The notes under the pieces are model-generated. The model saw only the letters and a program-made list of their open reading frames with translations, was not told the origin of the DNA and made no database searches. The translations under genes and the position numbers were made by a program. From Loripinus fragilis (taxonomy: Eukaryota > Mollusca > Bivalvia > Lucinida > Lucinidae), in assembly GCA_964019695.1 (NCBI GenBank), contig OZ026520.1, forward strand, positions 94,217,824 to 94,281,823: DNA of 64,000 bases. Reading direction: 5' to 3'. Below are positions 21,954 to 33,071 of the stretch, one piece after another. The stretch's first letter is position 1, and every line of letters starts with the position of its first letter.

Positions 21954-22488
21954 GAGAACCAGACAAAGAGGGAGGGTTCAATAATTATGATTGACGTCAT
22001 ATTTAGTTTTGTGAAGAAACGTTATCAGAGACTTATCTTCAGAATGTAAAGATCTTGACCCAGGTATATTTGAATAGATACATAATATATAAATAAAAAG
22101 AAGCCAGGTTAAACAGCTGTTCATGTACAGGAATATAAACAGTAAAATGATTTATAACGGGCAACAAATGCCAAGTTAAATGGGACTTGCAAAAATTTTG
22201 GGCAATGCAGGCCCATTCATTCAATTTATAGATATCTTTGCAATTCTTGTTTCCTAATCCAGTGGGTTTATGGTACAATATAATAATGAGTATTGTCTCT
22301 GAATTGTATTTACAAGGGAGGTAATTCATTTGGGCTTTTTAGTCTCTATAAAAATTATATTTATCTCCCTTTGTAATACTGTCTTCAATACATTATGATA
22401 AAATTGAAATGTCTGTCACCGCATTAATGATTGCATACCATTAAATTGTTTCTTTGGCAAACAGTGTTGAAGTGCATGATAGGTACTC

Positions 22489-22690
22489 ACTTGGGGTCAG
22501 CAGAACTCTTGCATTCTTACAAATTTTTATCTAAAATATGTTATTTTGTAAATTTAGTCATTGTGAGCAATAAGCGATTTTTCAAATGTTTTCCGTATGG
22601 TCTATGGCAATTTTTCTGACATCTCTAGATGTTCAAGCATACAAAATACAAAAATGTAAGAATGCAAAAGTTCTTCTGACCCCAAGTGTC
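22489..22690. mobile_element. Unclassified foldback element
   Basis: CACTTGGGGTCAGCAGAACT at the left is the inverse, with small changes, of AGTTCTTCTGACCCCAAGTG at the right, and the match continues inward for about 40 bases. Confidence 0.65.
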
Positions 22691-22730
22691 GGCTGGTTTA
22701 GACTTAGATCCAATGCATACTATGTACGCA

Positions 22731-22982
22731 GATATGGGCCTCGCGACTCCAGAAAACCTGTCTTCGGGGTTTGCGAACAACAATGGTGCAGACCAGCCTG
22801 CGCATCCGCGCAGTCTGATCAGAGTCTTTGTTATTTGTGTTTTGGAAAGTACCATATCTAAGCTTGCTACAAGCAAAATTTCAGTTTTCTAGCTTTAGTC
22901 TCTGTAGCTGAGGAGACTGGTTTTAGTCTTGCTTTGTCGGAAACCCCGAAGACAGGTTTTGTCGCGAAGAGGCCCATATGTA
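22731..22982. mobile_element. Family E MITE, copy 2
   Basis: Outer ends ATATGGGCCTCGCGAC and GTCGCGAAGAGGCCCATATG are inverted; the inner AAAACCTGTCTTCGGGGTTTG and hairpin are as in copy 1. Confidence 0.8.
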
Positions 22983-23485
22983 AGGTCTCTTTTTTGGACT
23001 ATACCACCCTACCTTAACCTTGTTCACCTAATTATGGGTGTTCCTATATGTGTGACAGTCTTCTGAAATATGACTATTTAAAATAATTCCTAAACGAGTC
23101 AATGCCATATTGTGATATTTGCAGACATTTATTTACTATTCTTCTGAAAAAACAAATTCTTGCCTTTTCTAACTAGAATTTAATTATTAATAAATAGAAT
23201 AAAGCTTTTAAAATGCTTTATATAAATCATCTCAAGCAAATGATTCACAAAGTTATTTTGGTTAAATCACAAAACTTAAGGAATTACTCTATTTGGTGCA
23301 TATGTTTAAGGTAAAAATGATTTAATGATCATATTTTGGTTATTCGAGCCCCATTGTAACACATGATACTAATTGTAGCACCTGTTCAAAACTATTATTT
23401 ATTTTAAAGGGAATATATGCATGACCTCATGTCAAAGATAAAATTGAACTATTGTTGTACTGAAGAAGCTCAAGTAAATTCCTTT

Positions 23486-23732
23486 AAAAACGCTTTGCAT
23501 GTTGGGAAATTTTTCATATTTTTTTTGCAGAGGTTTTTTGTCGTCTTATGAGCTTTTTTAAACTTAACATTTCTTTTAGAAAAAATCTTTCTGGAATTCC
23601 ATCAGAGTTTCAAATAGTTTGGATCGTGATCTGGCCCGACATTTTGTCGGGCCTGATCTGGGTCCAAACTGTTTGTAATTTAAAGGTTATAACTTATAAG
23701 CAGATGTCACTGGCAGGTAGTTTAGAGTTAAA
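23486..23732. mobile_element. Family F MITE, long copy
   Basis: CGCTTTGCATGTTGGGAAA left, tip CTGGCCCGACATTTTGTCGGG, GGTCCAAACTGTTTGTAATT right. Confidence 0.75.
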
Positions 23733-23789
23733 TTTTGTAGAAAGCTAGTCACAAATTAGTAAATAAACAAAATAATCTTACAGTCTAGG

Positions 23790-24460
23790 CCAGGGTCCTG
23801 AAAGACTAGGGTTGGGGCATCTCTCCTGGGCTCTTCTAGTCTGTCAGATAAGACTAACAATGTGGCTCTCTCCCCTATTCCTATTTCTGTAATAAAACAT
23901 GTAAATGTATCTCTGTGACTGTTTGATATATTTTCATGAAACTAAATGAAGATGTTATGTAACATGAGATGACATGCAGAATTCATTAAATATAACTCTG
24001 TATTACATATTTTTGGGTTATGGCCCTTTGAAATTGAAGATTTTGTGATTTTGGCATAATTCTACTCTGATACTCCAAACCGTAAATTTCTCAATCAGAC
24101 ATTTTCATGAAACTTTACTCAAAAGATGTCATGACAGCGTAAGGACTGTACTCTAGATTACATATTTTGGGAGTTGGATGCTCTTTGAAAGTCGAAATTC
24201 AATAAAACCGAGTCTGCTGTTTTCTTATATTGTAGGTTCTCTCTATTTCTGAAGGATCTTTTTTTTCCAGATTAATTGTAGATGTTCTCATAGGGTTTGT
24301 CAGCTTTACACAAATGTAAAGCAAGCGAGGTGTAAAATATTAGATTGCACCAGACCCAGCAGCATATGCAGTGACCTTGACGTCAAGGTCATGGACTTAG
24401 AATTTCTGTCTTGATTGGACCCTTTAAAATGTCGATAATCAAAGTATGATTCAGGCGAGC
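23790..24460 (+). repeat. Degenerate dispersed repeats with TTTCATGAAACTT words
   Basis: Segments of 150-190 bp containing TTTCATGAAACT, AGATGTxATG and ATTACATATTTTTGGG recur imperfectly; GTGACCTTGACGTCAAGGTC lies at the end. No protein is supported. 24461-24930 shows nothing I can name. Confidence 0.4.
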
Positions 24461-24929
24461 TATGCCATCCTGCTGACCGCTCTTATTGCAATGCCTAGCC
24501 TGCTACCACTGAACCAGTTAAAACAACTCTACCACTGAACCAGTCCAGAAAAAAAATATGCTTGGTTCCCACCTTTGATGGGTGTGTTTCGGGGCTGTCT
24601 ATTCCAGATTCCTTTCTGGACATGTTTTAGGAGCTTGCTAAAGCATTTAAAGCATTATTTTTTTTATAATGTTCAGGAAGTAACAACTGTACCAGCTGGA
24701 AAAAAACACACGCTTGGATCTGGTCTTGCATGGGTGTGTCTTTGGACTGGTTTGTCTGTTCCATATTCTTACCTGAGCTTATTCAGTAGCAGCTTGCTAA
24801 GCATTGTTTAACTGCTGAATCAGGAGCAGAAGCAGACTGGATAATTGCCAACCCAGGGCGTTTGGTGTACTGTAGTAAAGCAGAAGTCGGCCAAGACAGG
24901 AAAAATAAGAGGCGGTATCCAGCATAATG

Positions 24930-25135
24930 TACAAGCTGACATGTGCATACAGGGAAGCTTCTAATTAGTCTGCGCATCTGCACAGTCTGATCAGACTTAG
25001 TTTGACACCTGAAGAAACCTTGGACCCTTGGCTATTCATAGAGTGCCCACTCAAATACTCTGATCAGGCTGCGCAGATGCGCAGCCTGATCTAAGTCTTT
25101 GATAGGTGCACATGCAAATTTGTATCTTTGGCTGG
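24930..25135. mobile_element. Unclassified foldback element with CTGCGCAGATGCGCAG hairpin
   Basis: Two GCGCAxxTGCxCAGTCTGATCA hairpins, at about 24968-25000 and 25058-25100, sit inside inverted flanks. The style is like families D and E. Confidence 0.5.
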
Positions 25136-25559
25136 ACCCCGGCTCCTATTGGAGAATTTCAAGACTTTACAAGCTACCTGTTGATTAATTTCATTTCCTT
25201 TCAATATTTTTGCTTGGTTTTAAGTGTTATGGTTTTTGCACCTGTTTGATATAGACTGTAGTTTTGAAGTCGGATTTGCCAACAATAAATTAGCACCATT
25301 AAATAAGTGCTTATCAATTTGCGGAAATTTCAAATCTGTTTTTGCACATTTTGTTACTTAACCTACTCACAGGAATATAAAACGTTCCTTTATTTCGAAT
25401 AAAATGTTAAAGATTTTATGTGTAAACCATTAAATGTCTCATATTTACTGTTTATTGTAAGACTTAATTAACAAAGTATGCATTTTAGTAAATATTTTTG
25501 CTTTTAAATGCTTAACATGCAGCAGGTCAAATTAGCAGACCCTATAAATAATTGAACAT

Positions 25560-25690
25560 AATTTTCAATTTTTATTTATTAATTTCTTAAAAATTGGGTT
25601 AAACTTTTCATGTGAATCATCTCAAAGAGATGATGTTTGAGATGATGGACATGATATGTTAAACCCAATTTCCTAAAAAAAATGAGAGCA
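25560..25690. mobile_element. Unclassified foldback with GATGATTCACATG-like tip
   Basis: ATTGGGTTAAACTTTTCATG and CATGATATGTTAAACCCAAT are inverted around ATCATCTCAAAGAGATGAT. A related tip (GAATCATCTCTCTAGAGATG) occurs at 20890. The flanking 25136-25559 and 25691-26196 show no gene. Confidence 0.6.
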
Positions 25691-26196
25691 ATTTTAGTAA
25701 TTTTCGACTTTTGTTTAAAATCAGCATGTGAAGACCATTTACTGTTAAGGAAGTGCAGACAGCCTTGCTAGTACTTCTGTGGTCCTGACAATTATTGGGG
25801 TGCTTAAGTACGCAGTCACCACCCATTTGAGGTCAGCGTTTGAAAACTGACACCCATTGTGTTTTAAAGGGCATTAAAATAACAGGACTCCACCCTAAAT
25901 CTTAAGATTTTTGAAGAATGTGTATCTATCAGAGTTTAAATTACTGAAAAGAGATTTTTTTTATTTGTTTTTCTTTTTATTGAAAAAAATATCTTGACAT
26001 TTTAGCTATGTAAGAAAAATCTGATTAAATATCAATTTCACATGGTGGGATGACCAGAGGCCAAGGTCACAGACTAGCATAATGAAAATATGAGAATAGG
26101 CTGCTAAAAGCTTATAATATATTATATAATAGATTTGGGCTGTCTGCCACTATTTGTTGAGTTCATTGGGCAAATGTACTTGCAATGAGCATATAA

Positions 26197-26599
26197 CAGG
26201 GTTCACACAGGCTTGAAAAGTACTTGAATATACAGGACTGTCTTGAAAAGTCCTTGAAAATTTAATTTGCCTGGAAAAGTACTTGAAAACACTCAAAGGC
26301 CTCACAAAAAGACTTTGGAGGATTCAACAGTGTTTTTGAGACCTAAATCAGTGTAAAATTGTGGTGCCTTTATTTGTTGGTGCAGCATATGCTGCACCAA
26401 ATAAAGGCACCACAATTTTATACTATAATTATCTTAAACTAATATCTTTAGTAATGGACTCAAGCATTTTAGAAGTAGAATTTTAACGTGTAAATCAGTA
26501 TTTTTCTTAAATTTACAGTCCTTGAAAACAGTAGGAAAGTCTTTTAGAAGTCCTTGAAAAGTCCTTGAATTTTACACAATCTTACCTGTATGAACCCTG
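26197..26599. mobile_element. Family N MITE, copy 1
   Basis: The ends CAGGGTTCACACAGG and CCTGTATGAACCCTG are inverted. Inner arms repeat CTTGAAAAGTACTTGAA and GTCCTTGAAAAGTCC, and the tip is a near-perfect TTGGTGCAGCATATGCTGCA palindrome. Other copies: 31255 and 63700. Confidence 0.85.
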
Positions 26600-26647
26600 T
26601 AAAATACAATGACATACGAGAATTAATGGACAAGAATAAATGGCTGT

Positions 26648-26695
26648 TATGAGGGTAGGGTTAGGGGTAGTGTTAGGGGTCAGGGTAAGGGTTAG
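26648..26695 (+). repeat. Short telomere-like GGGTTAG-rich stretch
   Basis: GTAGGGTTAGGGGTAG, TTAGGGGTCAGGGTAAGGG and GTTAG follow each other. The metazoan telomere unit is TTAGGG (known); here the units are degenerate and the stretch is only about 45 bases. Confidence 0.5.
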
Positions 26696-26762
26696 TAACT
26701 ATAACATAAATATATTCATTCTAGCACCTGAAAACATGGGTCGGATGAAGTGACGGAATTTG

Positions 26763-27000
26763 TACAGTGCAATTGCTTTATAACGCTATGTTTGGGGTCC
26801 ATAGGAATGGACCATGTTATAAGTGAGCTGTGTTATAAAGGGACAATTTTACAAAGGAATGTTATGAAAATGACTTTGTCATTTTCTTATAATTCCTTTG
26901 CAAAGTTGTAAAACTCTATGGTTAAAATTTTGGGAGCCACGAATTGAATGTGTTATATCCAAATTTGTATTATAACGAGGTACGTTATAAAGGAACCGTA
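26763..27000. mobile_element. Family B MITE, copy 2
   Basis: TACAGTGCAATTGCTTTATA left, CGTTATAAAGGAACCGTA right, central AATGTTATGAAAATGACTTT hairpin. Confidence 0.75.
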
Positions 27001-27954
27001 CATGTACTATACTTGTGTGGTTGTATGTATACAATTTGGTTTTAGGGTATTCAGGCCTTCTGTTTAAAGCTGCCTAAGCTATGTATCAGTTTGGTCGTTG
27101 ATTTTGTTTTTTCCTCTTGTAGTTTGTAGAACAAGTTGGAATGTATGAAAATGAAGAAAAATGTCTTTTTTATCTTGAACAGTAGAGAATAGATCCAATA
27201 CTGTCATAATTCATTCTATTCTGTTTTTCTCATTGTCTGTCTCAGATGTATATCATCAATCCTATTCTGCCAGTTTCATTCATGTTTATGTTTTATATTA
27301 GACTGGCTTCAGTCTGTGAAACATTTTTCATTAGAGTATCATATATCGTCTCCATTTCCCATTTTGAAAACATTTTTATTTTATTATTATTATTATTGAA
27401 AGTCAACTTTAAATAGAAAATTGCGAGGACCCTAATTGTTCTCTAGTGTCTGATCTCTAATTTTCTGAATGTACATGTATTTTTAACAGAGTCATTTTAA
27501 ATTTTCATGATTTTTGGTGTAAATGTCTTCTCAATTCATGCAGCTCCTTACTTTAATGCAAACAGGAGCAATTTATTTTACTGCCATTGAATTAGCTTCT
27601 TTTTTAGTTCTTTCCTTTGAAAAATTATTTTGAAACCAAGAACAATTCTTTTATAATATGTTCTCAATTTAGGTATTTCTTTGCTATTTTCATGTTCAGA
27701 ACACTTACAATATCTAGCATTCCAAATGTATAAGATTTTTCAGTCTACAATCTATTTGTTCCGTCTTCATCTTGACCCACTTACAAAATGGAACACTCTC
27801 AATACATATAAAACTCAGCTGATCTCATTTGAACCCTGTCATCCAAAAGGGTTTGTTAATATTCCTCGGAATAGAATACTGTCTTCAGGAATGAAGCGGA
27901 AGTCTGACTCAGTAGTCTCAGATCATCCATGTGGTTTATGAAAGTGAAGCCCTC

Positions 27955-28042
27955 GATCAGGTTTTGTTATTCAAGCAATCAGCAAATGTCAAGATCAGCC
28001 TGCAAATCTGCAGGCTGATCTAGACATTTGCTGTTTGCTCAT
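27955..28042. repeat. Hairpin GATCAGCCTGCAAATCTGCAGG
   Basis: AGCAAATGTCAAGATCAGCC pairs with GGCTGATCTAGACATTTGCT. The arms are of the shared GATCAG type and the tip TGCAAATCTGCA is specific. 27001-27954 holds an open frame at 27681-27941 that I could not identify. Confidence 0.65.
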
Positions 28043-28561
28043 GTCTTTTAAAAGCGCTTTTTTCAGATACTCTTCATTTTAAACTTGGCAATGTGTACCT
28101 CCCCCACTGTGTTTCAAGCAATGTGGTATTAGCTGTAATACTGGATGCTTTGTTTACGTCTGGGAGATATTTTGTTTGATCTCATAACTATTATAACATA
28201 ATCCTTGCAATTAATTAAAAGGAATTTCCGAAAACCACAAAATTATAATTTGATTGGGCTAGAAATAGACTTTTGCTTGTCTCGTTAACTTTTTTGTAGC
28301 TTTCGAAATGTTTCCTGTTTTGAGAGTTCAAATGAAATTTCTTTCCTGAGAAATGCCTTTATAATGTTAGATAACTTAAGGTATTCTTGGAGGGTCGTTA
28401 ATTTCTGTCTGAACTATTGTCTCGTTTTGCCTATAAATCATGCCAATTAATATTTTTGTGCATAAGATCATGCCAATAATTTGTCTTTTTAAATCATGCC
28501 AACACCATATTGAATCTGATATTAAAGTGCACATGTCACTCACTGAGCTCTAAACAATAAG

Positions 28562-28632
28562 TTGTGAATGTTTTATCACCTGCAGATCAGGCCTGACCTA
28601 TTGCCAGGCCTGATCTGGGTCCAAGCTGTTTG
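28562..28632. repeat. Family F-type hairpin
   Basis: GATCAGGCCTGACCTATTGC and CAGGCCTGATCTGGGTCCAA flank a short turn. Outer family F sequence is missing. Confidence 0.6.
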
Positions 28633-28822
28633 TAGTCACAGTGCATGGTCAAAGGGAGCTAACTATATTTGTATTGTTACACTTTAGTTGAATGATTACT
28701 ACGTCTTACTGTGAAATATGACTAAAATTATAATAACTTAAAGTACCTGTTTAAGTTGAAGTAAACTTAAGAAACATTTGGGTTCAGTTAGTATGTCCCC
28801 CACTGAAAGGAGGGCAACATAT

Positions 28823-29062
28823 GAGCATCGACATGAGATTTCCAACTTTGTGGTATGTGCGACTAGCAAAGCCTAAGATCAGCCTGCGCATATGCGCAGT
28901 CTGATCTGAGAGCCTTTGCTAGCCGCTTGAATATTCTATGAGTGTTAAGCTACTGACTGAACACCATTTGGAGTTTCTAAGCTTAAAAGGAGGCGGCACA
29001 GGCTCGTCTGAGTCTACACTCGGCAAAATGCTACATTGTTGGAAATCACATGTCACAGCTCA
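28823..29062 (+). mobile_element. Family D MITE, copy 2
   Basis: GAGCATCGACATGAGATTTC left and ATCACATGTCACAGCTCAT right; CCTGCGCATATGCGCAGTC tip; AGGAGGCGGCACAGGCTCG inner block. Confidence 0.8.
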
Positions 29063-29084
29063 TATTGTTTTGCTGTGGATCTGT

Positions 29085-29400
29085 TGGCGAGACACCTAAT
29101 ATCTCATGCACTAGTCAGAGCTAAATATAGGTCAAATTTAAACCAAATAGAGCTTGTGTACAAGATATCTCATGAACCATCAGGAAGATTCACATTTGCA
29201 TGAATAAATCAATGGGTCACAATTAAGGCTTGATTAGCTTTTGGTGACCTTGACCTAATTTTCAAGGCCACAGTTGAGCTAAATATGTCAAATTAGACCT
29301 TTTGTGGGAGATATCTCATGAGCCATCTGACAGATTCTTACCACGTTTGCGTGAATAAAACATCGGGATGGTGACCTTGACCTAATTTGCAAGGCCAAAG
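29085..29400 (+). repeat. Degenerate tandem repeat with GTGACCTTGACCTAAT
   Basis: Two to three units of about 140 bp share GAGCTAAATATxGGTCAAAT, AGATATCTCATGAxCCATC and TGACCTTGACCTAATTT. 29401-30088 has a TTATACCA/TGGTATAA hairpin near 29770-29812 and otherwise nothing recognised. Confidence 0.55.
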
Positions 29401-30088
29401 CAGACTTCCCACACAAATTTCGAAGGGAGAGACTGCTAAAATTATCCTCGTATCACTCCCTTCGATACTTGTGGGTGAATGATTACAAAGGCAACGGCAT
29501 TTCTGGGCATGGCCATTATATATTCTGTTCAAGTGTGATGTTAGGCACCGCCTGCACTACTTAGTTTTGTTAGACACTAATTTGAATATTGTTTACGAAG
29601 GTAAAATCTAACCCTGTAAAACAAAGATGGCGCCATACTACGTGTTTGCAACTCCATGCTATGACGTAGGTTGTTACCCTAATATCATATGCCTTGAAAT
29701 ATTGCACAAGAATAGGTGATGGAAGATATTGCACATACAAGGGCCAGGGTTATAAGTAATAGTTATACCATAGTTTGTGCAACTGTACATGATGGAAAAA
29801 ACATGGTATAACTATTTTATACCACCTACATGTACATCAGTGTAGACCTTGAACATTTCAAGATATTGCATGCATGCTGAATAGTTGGTAAGGCTGGTAT
29901 AATGTCACATGTTCTACTTAGTAATATGTTGATTTGACTCTGATCAGGGTTCATAGTGTTTATTTCCATGATAAGATTAATCTGGAGTGCATTAGAATAT
30001 ATGCAGCAGACATAATAAGCAGACAGCATTTTCATGACAAAAAATATTGGCAGGAAAAAAGTCCATGAAATTTTAGTAAATTTCATTT

Positions 30089-30287
30089 GAACTCTTTGCC
30101 TACTCAGTGTCATCTGCTGATAACTTTTGCTAACATCAGGCCCAAAAAACTATTCGGTCTGAAACTGTTTGACACTCTGATGGTATTCCTGAAAGAATTT
30201 TTCGAAAAAGTTGATTTTTAAAAAAATCAGCATACGACAAAAAACCCCAGAAAAACATGCAAAATTACCAAGTAGGCAAAGAGTTTA
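30089..30287. mobile_element. Family F MITE, 49 bp upstream of exon 3
   Basis: AACTCTTTGCCTACTCAGTG and GAAACTGTTTGACACTCTGA, ending GCAAAATTACCAAGTAGGC. It lies just outside the likely branch-point and polypyrimidine zone of exon 3. Confidence 0.7.
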
Positions 30288-30336
30288 AATCTGTGAGTGG
30301 GAACCCAGATTTACCGTACGTTTGTTTTATTTTCAG

Positions 30337-30501
30337 TGTACGGTGACCTGTGGTACTGGGCTGTCTCAGCGCGAAGTACTGTGTGTATCCGAGACCGGTG
30401 CTGCGTGTTCGTCGACTGAGTGTGAGGACCCCAAGCCAAGGAACACAAAGAGATGTACTCTGCCTAGCTGCCCCACTTGGTATACATCAAAATGGAGCAA
30501 G
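30337..30501 (+). CDS. ADAMTS9/20-like, exon 3: thrombospondin type 1 repeat
   Basis: This exon encodes residues 114-168, starting CTVTCGTG after TTTTCAG and ending WYTSKWSK. Phase 0-0. The O-fucose motif C-x-x-T-C-x-x-G is intact. The repeat has seven cysteines instead of six: the extra one is at exon residue 24 (AAC), five before the normal fourth cysteine (TEC). An unpaired cysteine could make an intermolecular bond or simply be tolerated. The donor, AAG then GTTGGT, is a weak match to the GTRAGT consensus. No alternative in-frame donor near it looks better. Confidence 0.85.
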
Positions 30502-30644
30502 GTTGGTTAGACTCTTAAGAGTAGTGTCTACTGCAGTGAAAGATATGTTTAAGAAGACCTGGCCCCATGGTTATAAAACTTTTTTTCAGGCTCAACTCAA
30601 ATGAGCATGAAATTTCAGCTGCTCATAAAAACTAAAATACCGAA

Positions 30645-30692
30645 AAAGGAAGAAGTTTTTTTTGCCTCTGTCCCCCCTCTGGATCCGCTCAT
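30645..30692. mobile_element. Family L end fragment
   Basis: GTCCCCCCTCTGGATCCGCTCATG is the right end of family L; the rest is absent. Confidence 0.5.
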
Positions 30693-30723
30693 GAAACTTG
30701 CCTGTAGCAATTTATGTGTGTAA

Positions 30724-30776
30724 TAATTGTCATCCTCTTGAAGGATGTGGCACAAGAGAGGATGACAATTATAATT
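30724..30776. repeat. Hairpin AATTGTCATCCTCTTG
   Basis: AATAATTGTCATCCTCTTGA pairs with AAGAGAGGATGACAATTATA over about 18 bases, with a 15-base loop. It lies in the intron between exons 3 and 4. Confidence 0.6.
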
Positions 30777-31056
30777 GACTAGTTTGCAACCCGTATGATA
30801 CACATATAACACCAGCTAAGTGGTGTAACATGAGATGGCAGCTTCTGTGAAAATTACCTGTATGTATTGTCTCATGGTGTCACAAAACTCTAAAATGAAA
30901 CACCCAGCTCATTGCCATCTCCGCTTGCTGAGATGTCCTTGAGGTGGGTGTGTCATTTAATAGATCATCACTTAAGCTTTCAAGTGACATCCCATTTTGG
31001 TTAGTGCTGAAAGATGGCAAGCTTTTTTTGAAAAGCTTATACTTGTATATTTTCAG

Positions 31057-31227
31057 TGTTCTGTCACATGCGGAAGCGGTATACTACAGAGAGATGTAGA
31101 GTGTCACATGGGTTCAGACAGGGTACCATCTGATCTCTGCATAGGACAGAAAAGACCTAGAAACACCAAGAAATGTGAAGAAAAATCATGCCTCAAGTAT
31201 ACATGGAAATATGGAAATTGGTCTGAG
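31057..31227 (+). CDS. ADAMTS9/20-like, exon 4: thrombospondin type 1 repeat
   Basis: This exon encodes residues 169-225 (CSVTCGSG after ATTTTCAG; ends WKYGNWSE before GTGAGC). Six cysteines, phase 0-0, intact O-fucose motif. Cys3 context is RDVEC and the last pair is KKC-x4-C. A family N MITE starts only 27 bp past the donor. The spacing and the QR-x-V/EC wording resemble the last TSRs of vertebrate ADAMTS9/20 (from memory). Confidence 0.87.
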
Positions 31228-31254
31228 GTGAGCAAAGTAACAGTTTGGTCATAC

Positions 31255-31669
31255 CAGGGTTCCCACAGGTTTGAAAAGTACTTGAATTTACAGGACTGTC
31301 TTGAAAAGTCCTTGAAAACTAAATTTGTCTTGAAAAGTACTTGAAAAACACTCAAAGGCCTTGAAAAGTCCTTGAATTTTACCATTTACAGGAGGATTCA
31401 ACATTGCTTTTGGAGACCTAAATCAGTATAAAATTGTGGTGCCTTTTTTTGGTGCAGCATATGCTCCACCAAATAAAGGCACTACAATTTTATACTAATT
31501 TTTTTAAAACCTATATATTAAGTAATGCAGTCTAGCATTTCAAAAATTGAATTTTAACGTGTAAATCTGGATTTTTCGTAAACTTTAAGTTCTTGAAAAC
31601 TGTAGGATAGTCTTGAGAAGTCCTTGAAAAGTCCTTGAAATTTACACAAACTTGCCTGTATGAACCTTG
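31255..31669. mobile_element. Family N MITE, copy 2, 27 bp after exon 4
   Basis: CAGGGTTCCCACAGG and CCTGTATGAACCTTG ends; tip TTGGTGCAGCATATGCTCCA with one mismatch in the palindrome. Same internal order as copy 1. Confidence 0.85.
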
Positions 31670-32019
31670 TATACCTTTCACTGCTAGAAAGATCGAAAAA
31701 AAAGTTCTCATTTGATATCATCTGATCTGCTGCATATTTTTGCTTACACATCAGAAAATTTTCAAATTTTAACCAAACAATGGACCCTGATCTGTCTCCA
31801 CAGTTTTTCAATTTGGCTTGATCAGGGATCCACACTATTTTCCTTTCTGATTGTAAATTCATGCTTAAAACTGGAATTCTGCAAGATAAAAATTGGAGAG
31901 ATTTTAGTGTAGAATAAAATTATTGAGGTGATTTGAGGTTTGGAATATTGGGCAAGACCTTAATAGCATATTGGGCCTTGGCTCAATTTTCAGATGCAGT
32001 TGATCTCTTTGAATGTCCG

Positions 32020-32255
32020 ATAGTTTCATGATTTTTTGTCGTCTGCTGATTTTTTCAAATTAGCATTTTCAAAATACTTCTTTTCAGGCAAGCAGTTTGG
32101 ATCCAGATCAGGCCTGTTGTCTTGGTCCAAAAAAGCTTGCAAAGGTTATCATTAAATGACACTAGCAGACAGAGTTCACTCTTTCCTGCTATTGGTGACT
32201 TTTGTCATCTGCTGAAAACCTTTGCAAACAGTTTGGACCCAGATCCTAAGTCCAA
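32020..32255. mobile_element. Family F fragments
   Basis: One fragment ends near 32150 (TTTTTTGTCGTCTGCTGATTTT, then CAGTTTGGATCCAGATCAGG). A second, in the opposite sense, begins at 32172 and stops abruptly after GGACCCAGATCC. A weak GGACCCTGATC/GATCAGGGATCC palindrome lies at 31782-31840. Confidence 0.5.
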
Positions 32256-32325
32256 GATATCAGAATTGCCATTTTATTTGATCTTGCAATCATTTAGTAA
32301 CAAAGGTTCTAATGTTATATTTCAG

Positions 32326-32496
32326 TGCACCAAAGATTGTGGGTTTGGACAGAAATTTAGAGATGTAACCTGTGAAGATGTCGATCACAATGTTGTCAAT
32401 GATTCCTTGTGTGAGCAGGACGAGAAACCCAAGGTTAAACGTCGCTGCAGTGAATTCCCCTGTCCTTTCATGTGGAATACAAGCCCTTGGTCAGAG
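32326..32496 (+). CDS. ADAMTS9/20-like, exon 5: thrombospondin type 1 repeat
   Basis: This exon encodes residues 226-282 (CTKDCGFG after ATTTCAG; ends WNTSPWSE before GTATGT). Six cysteines, phase 0-0. An Asp stands where the O-fucose Ser/Thr normally sits, so this TSR should not be fucosylated there. NDS in the middle is a sequon. The opening C-T-K-x-C-G-x-G resembles the CTKTCGEG repeat close to the end of vertebrate ADAMTS9 (memory), which fits its position two TSRs before the last. Confidence 0.87.
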
Positions 32497-32541
32497 GTAT
32501 GTTATCAACCCAATCTCCCTTATAAGCGCTTAGCATATGAA

Positions 32542-32780
32542 TTGTGACATGTGATTTTCAACAATCTGGCATTTTGACAAGTGTAGACTCAGACGAGCCT
32601 GTGCAGCCTCCTTTTAAGCTTAGAAACCTCAAATGATGTTTGGTCAGTAGCTTATTATACTGTCATAGAACATTTAAGCGACAAGCAAAGGCTCTGATCT
32701 GACTGTGCGTATGCGCAGGCTGGTCTGAGCCTTTGCTATTCGCACATACCACATTGTTGGAAATTTCATGTCACAGCTCA
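32542..32780 (-). mobile_element. Family D MITE, copy 3, 45 bp after exon 5
   Basis: Reverse orientation: TGTGACATGTGATTTTCAAC left and TTGGAAATTTCATGTCACAG right, with GTGCGTATGCGCAGGCTGG in the middle. Confidence 0.8.
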
Positions 32781-32909
32781 ACTGTTTTTATGTGAAATTT
32801 CTTTAAACATGAATTCCTTGTGGGGGAAAATAGTGTATGTTGGTGATGATGACAAATGCGTCCTCTGATTTGAGTTCACTGTATTGCTAATCAAAAATAG
32901 TAAGTGAGT

Positions 32910-33071
32910 ATGATCAGGAAATACCACAATCACAAACTGCAGACTACCCCGTGGCACCGCGAGGAAGAGCCGCTCAACCATCACGAGACACCAGGAAGAC
33001 AAATTAAGCAAAGCAATCAGCTCTCTCTTCCCCATCAAGATGATTGCAATACTAGAATGGACATAAAGTAA
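32910..33071 (+). pseudogene. Short 53-codon frame, probably repeat-derived
   Basis: ATG at 32910 opens MIRKYHNHKLQTTPWHREEE, rich in His, Arg and Gln, closed by TAA at 33069-33071. Coding-like text continues in frame after the stop (RTTKQRTITDSHNGSNNKQ). From memory this wording recurs at the start of many predicted mollusc and other invertebrate proteins, which suggests a piece of a widespread transposable element. I could not verify this. It lies in the intron between exons 5 and 6, with no splice signals tying it to the gene. Confidence 0.3.

Noticed and set aside
27681..27941. 86-codon plus-strand frame with plausible composition
   Set aside because: No family recognised, no clear acceptor and donor in frame with the ADAMTS exons, and no neighbouring coding text. 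Left unassigned.
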